From NCBI GenBank assembly GCA_947480815.1, contig CANKEA010000018.1, positions 1 through 11,331 on the forward strand: DNA of 11,331 nucleotides, written 5' to 3'. The notes under the pieces are model-generated. The model did not search any database. It saw only the letters and a program-made list of their open reading frames with translations, and was not told the DNA's origin. Both the position numbers and the translations under genes were made by a program. This DNA is from Caulobacterales bacterium. GTDB taxonomy: Bacteria > Pseudomonadota > Alphaproteobacteria > Caulobacterales > Caulobacteraceae. How positions within the stretch are numbered: position 1 is the first letter of the stretch; each line of letters opens with the position of its first letter. Positions 6,284 through 11,331 of this stretch are shown here, one piece after another.

Positions 6284-7615
6284 TTAATGTGCTATTGCCG
6301 GACGTCCCACCGGCCGATAGTGAAGCTGGATGAATGCTGCGGCGAAGGCGGCGATAACCATGGGAATGATGCTGAGGAGGAACAGTTGCCGCGGCGGCAT
6401 GTCCATCGAAAGCAGAATGCCGCCGACGACCGGTCCAATGACGGAGCCGATGCGGCCAACCCCCAGGCACCAACCCACGCCGGTTGATCGTAAGCTTGTC
6501 GGGTAGAAGGCCGCAGAAAGCGCATTGGCAGCGATCTGCCCCCCCACCACGCCAAACCCGGCACCGGCAATGGCGATCGTGAGGTTGAGCGAACCGCCCT
6601 GCGCATAGGCGACGGCAGCCAGACAGACCGCCGCGAAGCCATAGGCCACCATCAGCATCCGGCCGCGGCCAAACCGGTCGCTGAGCAGGCCCAGAACGAT
6701 CGTGCCAACCAGTCCGCCGAGTTGGAAGATCGACCCCGCTATCGCGGCCTGGCCCATCGCAGCGCCCTGCGCATGCAGCACCGTCGGCAGCCAATTCACC
6801 ACGAGATAGAGGTCAAGCATGCTCATGAAAAACATGAGCCAGAGCAGAAGGGTGATCGGTGCCCGGCCGTGGGTGAAGAGATCTGGCACGCTCTGGCGGG
6901 GTGACGCTTCCTGTCCGGTCACAAGCTTGGCTTCTGGGGAGATGTCGGGGACAAGGCGGGTGGCGAGCGCTCGCACCTGCGGACCATCGTCGCCCCGGTT
7001 GACCAGGAACTGCAACGACTCCGGCAGTCGCCACATCAGTATCGGGACGAGAACCAGCGGGAGGGTGCCGCCAAACAATAAGACGGCGTGCCAGCCATAG
7101 TGGGGCACCAGATATGCCGCGAAGAAGCCGCCGCCGGCCGAGCCGAGCGAAAAGCCGCCGAACATCAGCATCACCAGAAAGGCGCGTCGGCGTTCAGGGC
7201 AATATTCGGAGGTCAGGGCGATGGCGTTCGGCATAGCGCCGCCCAAGCCAAGGCCTGTCAGGAGGCGCAGTATCAGAAGGCTGTTGAGGTCCCAGGCGAA
7301 AGATGTGGCCAGGGTCAGGGCACCGAAAGCTAGGGTCGACAAAATGATGATGCGGCGGCGGCCAAATCGATCGGCCAGCGGCGCGATGAAGAGCGATCCG
7401 AGCATGATACCGAGCAGGACGGCAGCGAGCACCGGACCCAGCGCACCCTTACCGAGCGCCCAGGCGGCGCTGATGCTGGGCGCGACATAGGCGATCGCCT
7501 GGGCATCGAATCCTTCGGCGAAAACGATCACGGCGCACAGCAGGATGACCCAAATCTGCAGCCGCCCAATCGGCCGCTCGTCAATCAGCTTCGTTACGTT
7601 AATGGATTGCGCCAC
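6284..7615 (-). CDS. MFS transporter, aromatic acid:H+ symporter (AAHS) family
   Basis: This 443-residue inner-membrane protein has about 12 hydrophobic helices. AAHS hallmarks are EGFDAQAIAYVAP in TM1 (34-46; DGFD in PcaK-type carriers, with Glu here in place of the first Asp), ADRFGRRR in loop 2-3 (81-88), PNAIALTSEYCPERRR after TM4 (129-144), WRLPESLQFL near TM6 (195-204), and a second copy of the loop motif, SDRFGRGR, in the C-terminal half. Relatives import 4-hydroxybenzoate, protocatechuate, gallate, vanillate or similar acids with protons. The substrate is not determined by the sequence, but its place between a flavin hydroxylase and a secreted aromatic-ester esterase fits uptake of the released aromatic acid. 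The start is GTG at 7615, preceded by GGGGAAAG at about 4 nt. It is 39 bp downstream of the monooxygenase gene, consistent with one operon. Confidence 0.92.
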   Translation of the reverse strand: MAQSINVTKLIDERPIGRLQIWVILLCAVIVFAEGFDAQAIAYVAPSISAAWALGKGALGPVLAAVLLGIMLGSLFIAPLADRFGRRRIIILSTLAFGALTLATSFAWDLNSLLILRLLTGLGLGGAMPNAIALTSEYCPERRRAFLVMLMFGGFSLGSAGGGFFAAYLVPHYGWHAVLLFGGTLPLVLVPILMWRLPESLQFLVNRGDDGPQVRALATRLVPDISPEAKLVTGQEASPRQSVPDLFTHGRAPITLLLWLMFFMSMLDLYLVVNWLPTVLHAQGAAMGQAAIAGSIFQLGGLVGTIVLGLLSDRFGRGRMLMVAYGFAAVCLAAVAYAQGGSLNLTIAIAGAGFGVVGGQIAANALSAAFYPTSLRSTGVGWCLGVGRIGSVIGPVVGGILLSMDMPPRQLFLLSIIPMVIAAFAAAFIQLHYRPVGRPAIAH

Positions 7616-7654
7616 GGTCTTTCCCCATCTCTGCTGCGCCCGACAGCTTATAAA

Positions 7655-8893
7655 TTATGCCACGTCCCTAACGCCAAAGCCCGCAACCCGTTTGTAGGCG
7701 TCCGAGAGGTTTCGTAGTTCGTCCTGGCTGATCACGGCGTCCAGATTGTCAAAAGGTCGATCGCCGGTCAGTTCCTCGACCCGGATGTTTATAATGTCGG
7801 GTGGGCTGGTGCGGTTGGTCTGCACGATGGCGTTAACGGCGGCGAGGCGGTCCTTCTCATACTGCGCCAGTGCGCCTCTCGCGTCGTCCGTACAGGCCAG
7901 AAGGTCGGCTAGAACGCGCACGTCGATAAAGGACTGAGCCGATCCGTTTGAGCCCCGCGGATACATCGGGTGTGCCGCATCGCCGGCGAAGGTCACGCGC
8001 TCGAAGGTCCAGCGATCGATGGGGTCCTTATCGACCATAGGGTACTCGAAAATCGCTTCGGCGCTGGCGATAAGGTCGGGAACGTCCAGCCAGTCTATCG
8101 CCCAGTCCTTGTATATTGGCAGAACCTTTTCCGGCCCGGCGGTACGGTTCCAATCGTTGGGTGTCGATTCATCGCTTTCGAGTTCGGCGACCCAGTTGAT
8201 CAGCTGTTCGCCGGTCTCGGGATAATCGACGATGGGATAGACCACGATCTTGCCGGTTCGGAGTGCTCCGATGCGGATATAGGTGTGGCCGTCCAGAATG
8301 GGTTTGCGCCGGGTCACGCCCCGCCACGTATTGATCCCGGTGTAACGCAGGGATTCCTGCGGATAGTACTGTTTGCGGATCGCTGAATTGACCCCATCGC
8401 AGGCGATGGCGATCTCTGCCCGCACATCCGGTGCCGGTTCGCCGGTCTCGGTCTGAAAATGTAAGGTGACGCCCTCGGCATCTTGATCGAGGCCGACACA
8501 ACGCCGATTTAGCACCACGGCGTCCGCACCCAGCCGTGCGATAACCTCACGATAGAGCAGCATGTGCAGCCCACCGCGGTGGATGCCATATTCTGCGACG
8601 GGATATCCCGCTAGCTTTCCCCTTGGTTCACCATAGATGCGTTGGCCGAAGCGGTTGAAAAACGCACTTTCGCGGGTTTCGATTCCGATCGCCGCGATCT
8701 TGTCCTGCAAACCCAGCGCTTTCAGTTCACGCATGGCATGCGGCAGCAGGGTGATCCCAACCCCAAGCGGCTTCAGCTCTGATGCAGCCTCATAAACCCG
8801 GCAAGGAATAGACCGGGCGTGAAGATTGAGTGCCAGCGCCAGGCCGGCGATCCCGCCGCCGGCAATGACGACCGGAAGTCCCGCAGCGCTCAT
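7655..8893 (-). CDS. FAD-dependent aromatic monooxygenase, PhzS/salicylate-hydroxylase-like
   Basis: This 412-residue cytoplasmic flavoprotein of the group A hydroxylase class uses NAD(P)H and O2 to hydroxylate an aromatic ring, or decarboxylate and hydroxylate it. The three class motifs are in order: GGGIAG (12-17) for FAD ADP binding, CDGVNSAIR (165-173, the DG motif), and GDAAHPMYPRGSNG (304-317, the GD motif). The MYPxGSNG form and the tail TSPPDIINIRVEELTGDRPF (362-381) resemble PhzS-like flavin-dependent oxidoreductases. The ATG at 8893 is preferred over an upstream GTG at 8947 because it puts the Rossmann motif at the usual distance and because the ATGA there overlaps the stop of the preceding small ORF (8890-9009), a sign of translational coupling. 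The neighbouring transporter and esterases suggest an imported aromatic acid as substrate. The precise substrate is unknown. Confidence 0.9.
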   Translation of the reverse strand: MSAAGLPVVIAGGGIAGLALALNLHARSIPCRVYEAASELKPLGVGITLLPHAMRELKALGLQDKIAAIGIETRESAFFNRFGQRIYGEPRGKLAGYPVAEYGIHRGGLHMLLYREVIARLGADAVVLNRRCVGLDQDAEGVTLHFQTETGEPAPDVRAEIAIACDGVNSAIRKQYYPQESLRYTGINTWRGVTRRKPILDGHTYIRIGALRTGKIVVYPIVDYPETGEQLINWVAELESDESTPNDWNRTAGPEKVLPIYKDWAIDWLDVPDLIASAEAIFEYPMVDKDPIDRWTFERVTFAGDAAHPMYPRGSNGSAQSFIDVRVLADLLACTDDARGALAQYEKDRLAAVNAIVQTNRTSPPDIINIRVEELTGDRPFDNLDAVISQDELRNLSDAYKRVAGFGVRDVA

Positions 8894-9009
8894 TGGGCCG
8901 CCGCCATCTGGATCGTGCGCACGCCTGCGGTAGGACGAACGAAACACACCGCTTCTCGGCCCTGGAATAGTTGCGGTACAGGATGGGGAGGAGAATTTGC
9001 GGTAGCCAT
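8890..9009 (-). CDS. Small ORF, 39 residues, coupled to the monooxygenase gene
   Basis: A 40-codon frame starts at ATG 9009, seven nt after an AGGA Shine-Dalgarno (ACAGGACG), and ends with TGA 8892-8890, sharing ATGA with the start of the monooxygenase gene. The peptide begins MATANSPPHPVPQLFQ and ends with IQMAAAQ; it has no signal peptide, no membrane segment and one Cys. I do not recognise it. It may be a genuine small protein, a leader whose translation delivers ribosomes to the next gene, or the remnant of a longer gene. The Shine-Dalgarno, the exact stop/start overlap and its place within the operon favour real translation. Confidence 0.5.
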   Translation of the reverse strand: MATANSPPHPVPQLFQGREAVCFVRPTAGVRTIQMAAAQ

Positions 9010-9079
9010 GTAATCGTCCTGTGGGAGTTTAGATTTCGGCGCTGACACTCGAATATCGTGGCCGTACCCTGACGACCGG

Positions 9080-10441
9080 TCAGTAGCGGGTGTTCATCCA
9101 GTTGGCGATGTAGTCGAAGGTCCGGCCCACGGTGTCGCCATAATTGCCGTTGCAGTTCATGCAGGGGGTCATGCCGTGAGTAGCCCCTTCAACGAAGGTG
9201 ACCGTTTTGTCGGCGCTCTTGGCGTGCTGCCAGGCCATCTCCGCCGAGACGATCCAGTAGTGGCCGGTCATGCCCATCACCAGCGCAGGGACGGTAACGC
9301 CCTCCATATTATTGGGGGTGTTGGTATAGGATGAGGCCCAGTCCACGCCTGAGATCGACTGTTCATCGACGGAATAGTTCGGCAGGGCGCGGGTGGCGAA
9401 GGTGTTGAGGAAGCGCTTCACCGAGGTCTCCAACGCGCCCCCGTTGATCCGGTCCGAGGTCATCACCAGACCCATTGGCGGCCGCACCGAATGGATCACC
9501 TGCGAGGGCAGAGTTCCGTCGGCCTTCAGCAGGGTGTGAGCCTCTTTAGTGTGGGTCAGCAGGCCCAGCGCCGGCGGCCAGATCCGCGGGCGGCGCGAGG
9601 CCCCGGCGGCAATGAAGGGCTCGTCATCGGCATAGGTGCCCTTGCCGGCTTTCACGGCGGCCCAGCGTGCCTGGGCCGCGTCGATCATGGCGTTATTCTT
9701 GCGGCCCTCTGCGGCGAAATAGGCCTTCAGGAAGGCGGCCGAGTAGTGGGCTCCGTCCTTGGCGAACCCGTTCTTGGCGCTGAACATGTCGAGTGCCGGG
9801 TTGCGCACCTTGGGGGCCGCATCGGTGATGGCTGGATCGACCGAGGCCAGCACATTGGCGCCGACGCCAAAGATCGGGTCGAGCAGGATCACCCCATCGG
9901 CGCGTGGCAGGTTGGCCAGGCTTTCGGGGCACTTGAAAATCTTCTGCGCGTCGTTGCAGGCCTTGGTGCTGTTCTCGGCGATGTTCTGGTAGGCGGCCAT
10001 CAGCGGGCCGCCGGACGAGTGGCCGAGCACGATCACCTTCGTTACGCCGGGCATGGCGCGGGCGTACTTCACCACCGCGCCCACATCGATCAGCACATTG
10101 TCCCAGTCGGTGTCGTGGTCATCGAGATCGGGGGCGGTGCGGGTGTTGGCGTTGATGATGGTGTATCCTCGCCGGGCCAGGTTTGGACCAGACAGGTGGT
10201 CCATGTTGTTGCTCTCGTCGTGCATGCCGACCAGGACGACGTTGGCGTGGGGGCCGGGGCTCGCCGGGCGCCAGATCACCGCATTGAGCTGGCCGATCCG
10301 CACATAGGCGCTGGTGGCACCGCTGGTGGCTCCGCCTCGCGCCGGGCCAGGCTCGGTGGCGGGTGCCTGGGCCGCGGCCGATAGGCCGGACGACAGAAGC
10401 CCTAAGGCGGCGAAAGCCGCAATGGCAGCGCGATTCAACAT
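9080..10441 (-). CDS. Secreted alpha/beta hydrolase
   Basis: This 453-residue protein has a signal peptide (MLNRAAIAAFAALGLLSSGL, cleavage around residues 24-26) and an alpha/beta-hydrolase domain. The nucleophile elbow is GHSSGG at 140-145 with S142 catalytic. D188 in LLDP is a possible acid, and H422 in ATHGM is the probable catalytic His. A Cys pair (C427, C430 in PCMNCNGNYG) right after the His and another at 162/171 suggest disulfides, consistent with an exported enzyme. The central 220-370 region would form a large cap over the active site. The substrate is unknown; its context with a tannase-family enzyme and an aromatic acid symporter suggests an ester of an aromatic acid. The ATG at 10441 follows GGGGAG by 6 nt. 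It is 70 bp upstream of the small ORF that leads into the monooxygenase gene and could head the operon with the broken frame at 10489-10744. Confidence 0.88.
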   Translation of the reverse strand: MLNRAAIAAFAALGLLSSGLSAAAQAPATEPGPARGGATSGATSAYVRIGQLNAVIWRPASPGPHANVVLVGMHDESNNMDHLSGPNLARRGYTIINANTRTAPDLDDHDTDWDNVLIDVGAVVKYARAMPGVTKVIVLGHSSGGPLMAAYQNIAENSTKACNDAQKIFKCPESLANLPRADGVILLDPIFGVGANVLASVDPAITDAAPKVRNPALDMFSAKNGFAKDGAHYSAAFLKAYFAAEGRKNNAMIDAAQARWAAVKAGKGTYADDEPFIAAGASRRPRIWPPALGLLTHTKEAHTLLKADGTLPSQVIHSVRPPMGLVMTSDRINGGALETSVKRFLNTFATRALPNYSVDEQSISGVDWASSYTNTPNNMEGVTVPALVMGMTGHYWIVSAEMAWQHAKSADKTVTFVEGATHGMTPCMNCNGNYGDTVGRTFDYIANWMNTRY

Positions 10442-10488
10442 GACCGTCTCCCCGATGAGGCGCGGTATGCGCGCGCGGTTTTGTTTTC

Positions 10489-10744
10489 TTAGGCCTTGAT
10501 CACGGTTCGCGCTGGATTGACCAGCGCGAGGTCACTCATCTTAACGTCATAGCGCTCCAACATCTGCGCGTCGCCAGAAGTTTTGAGCCGCGCGGGGTCG
10601 GGGTTCAGCGGGGCATGGGCCTCATCGGTACTGACTTTCCAGCCCTGAAGTCTCTGTGACCGCCGCCAACGCAACCCGAAAGCGGGCCGGCGAAGGGCCC
10701 GCCTCATAGCGCCCGCAAATCAACTGCTCTAGTGTGAACTCCAC
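10489..10744 (-). pseudogene. Small gene apparently split by a frameshift (unrecognised family)
   Basis: Two overlapping minus frames each look coding over part of this stretch. The first starts at GTG 10744 and reads about 40 residues (including FTLEQLICGRYEAGPSPA and ARFRVALAAVTE) to TGA 10624-10622. The second, open through the same stop region, reads DEAHAPLNPDPARL and ends SDLALVNPARTVIKA with TAA at 10491-10489. Upstream of about 10650 the second frame turns Arg/Trp-rich, as non-coding frames do in GC-rich DNA. Joined by a single frameshift near 10625-10650 they would give one polypeptide of about 85-90 residues. An in-frame TGA at 10756-10754 limits the 5' end, so it is either a short gene broken by mutation or sequencing error, or the tail of a longer lost gene. 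I do not recognise the family. It lies 47 bp upstream of the alpha/beta hydrolase gene. Confidence 0.45.
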
Positions 10745-10762
10745 CTCGCGAGATCATCGAAC

Positions 10763-10767
10763 AGGAG
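10763..10767 (+). promoter_or_regulatory. Shine-Dalgarno AGGAG that supports a CTG start for the FkbM gene
   Basis: AGGAG lies 9 nt before CTG 10777, immediately after an in-frame TAG (10774-10776). No ATG, GTG or TTG in the reading frame lies between that stop and 10831, so this ribosome-binding site is the main evidence for where translation begins. Confidence 0.4.
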
Positions 10768-10776
10768 ATACCATAG

Positions 10777-11331
10777 CTGGCAACAGCGCGCTTTAACGGC
10801 CTAAACTACACGTTTCCGGCCAGAGATGTTGTGATCGGCGATGCACTTCGAAAGTTCGGAGAGTATTCGCAAGTCGAGATCGATTATCTGTTAAAATTAT
10901 GCCTCGCGCCCAAGGGCCATTTTGTCGATGTGGGTGCCAATATCGGCACGATTGCATTGCCGTTCGCACGCCAGCGATCCGGTTGGAAGATCAGCGCATA
11001 CGAGGCCCAGCGTTGGATTTGCCACCTGCTCGCGCATAATGTGATTGCGAACGGTCTGCTCAATATTGAGCCGATTCATGCCGCCGTTGGTGCAGAGACC
11101 CAGATCGTCGACTTCCCCATGTACGAACTGGGCGCGAAGGGCAATTTCGGCGAAGTTGGCTTCTTCACCACCCAAAATCCACCCCGAGAGCGGGTGCGGA
11201 TGGTCAGGCTGGATGACGTGGCCCGCGACGCCAGCCTGATCAAGATGGACATTCAGGGGTTTGAGCCCGAGGCCCTCAAGGGTGCGGGCGAAGTGTTGCG
11301 CAACATCAAGCCCTGCTGGATCGCGGAAGCA
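10777..11331 (+). CDS. FkbM-family SAM-dependent methyltransferase, N-terminal part
   Basis: The open plus frame runs from just after TAG 10774-10776 to the window edge, 185 codons. Numbered from CTG 10777, VDVGANIGT at 50-58 is SAM-binding motif I, AYEAQ near 70 is the acidic ribose-binding end of strand 2, RLDDVARD (about 144-151) and KMDIQGFEPEALKGA (156-170) are the signature of FkbM methyltransferases. Family members O-methylate sugars, glycans or secondary metabolites; the target here is unknown. The preceding residues (RFNGLNYTFPARDVVIGDAL) match the typical pre-domain segment, so translation should begin near 10777, with only CTG available there behind AGGAG. The first conventional codon is GTG 10831, which would remove 18 residues. 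The gene is divergent from the catabolic genes and probably belongs to a separate surface-polysaccharide or metabolite locus to the right. Confidence 0.87.
   Translation, partial: MATARFNGLNYTFPARDVVIGDALRKFGEYSQVEIDYLLKLCLAPKGHFVDVGANIGTIALPFARQRSGWKISAYEAQRWICHLLAHNVIANGLLNIEPIHAAVGAETQIVDFPMYELGAKGNFGEVGFFTTQNPPRERVRMVRLDDVARDASLIKMDIQGFEPEALKGAGEVLRNIKPCWIAEA

Noticed and set aside
6231..6794. 187-codon minus frame overlapping the AAHS transporter gene
   Set aside because: Its translation is Arg/Gly/Cys-rich and motif-free. The overlapping frame encodes a full-length transporter.
9491..10384. Long open frame (about 297 codons) on the plus strand opposite the alpha/beta hydrolase gene
   Set aside because: It is Gly/Val/His/Arg-rich without recognisable motifs, while the opposite strand has a signal peptide and complete catalytic motifs. 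It is an antisense shadow of GC-rich coding sequence.
1..11331. CRISPR array, tRNA/rRNA genes, insertion sequences, phage genes
   Set aside because: No regularly spaced long repeats, no tRNA-like clover-leaf or rRNA-like sequence, and no transposase, integrase or structural phage motif was found on either strand.

Overview
The window reads like chromosomal DNA of a GC-rich alphaproteobacterium, with a sphingomonad- or Caulobacter-like flavour. This lineage is an inference from codon use (strong G/C third positions), the secreted tannase-family esterase beside an AAHS transporter, and an alphaproteobacterial-looking gene set. No rRNA, tRNA, CRISPR or insertion sequence was seen. Most genes lie on the minus strand. 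Only the MerR-type regulator and the FkbM-type methyltransferase are on the plus strand.

Left part (1-2956), a putative light/stress module: the start of a DCC-family (DUF393) thiol-disulfide oxidoreductase overlaps the 3' end of folE2 (GTP cyclohydrolase, type II). Divergent from folE2 is a MerR regulator with a C-terminal cobalamin-binding-type domain of the CarH/LitR family. Convergent with the regulator is a COG3380 renalase-like FAD oxidoreductase. The folE2/regulator intergenic region carries a perfect TTTGTCC-T-GGACAAA palindrome and a TTGTCC direct-repeat array on an 11-bp pitch, the spacing known for CarH-type operators. In Pseudomonas, homologous regulators control light-inducible folE and photolyase genes, so the module may make pterin/flavin redox functions under blue light or B12 control. 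No photolyase is visible here.

Middle (3062-4585): metY, an O-acetylhomoserine sulfhydrylase, has a good Shine-Dalgarno, a 12-bp hairpin across its stop codon and a 225-bp upstream spacer that could form a structured leader or hold a decayed gene.

Right part (4586-10441), a putative aromatic-ester utilisation locus, transcribed right to left: a secreted alpha/beta hydrolase, an unrecorded-looking 39-codon small ORF joined by an ATGA overlap to a PhzS/salicylate-hydroxylase-like FAD monooxygenase, an AAHS-family aromatic acid:H+ symporter, and a secreted tannase/feruloyl-esterase-family enzyme. The inferred flow is ester cleavage in the periplasm, uptake of the aromatic acid, then ring hydroxylation in the cytoplasm. 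No ring-cleavage dioxygenase or dedicated regulator is in view.

Right edge (10489-11331): a small reading frame that appears broken by one frameshift, then the divergent 5' part of an FkbM-family methyltransferase whose start codon is unusual (no ATG/GTG/TTG near the expected N terminus).
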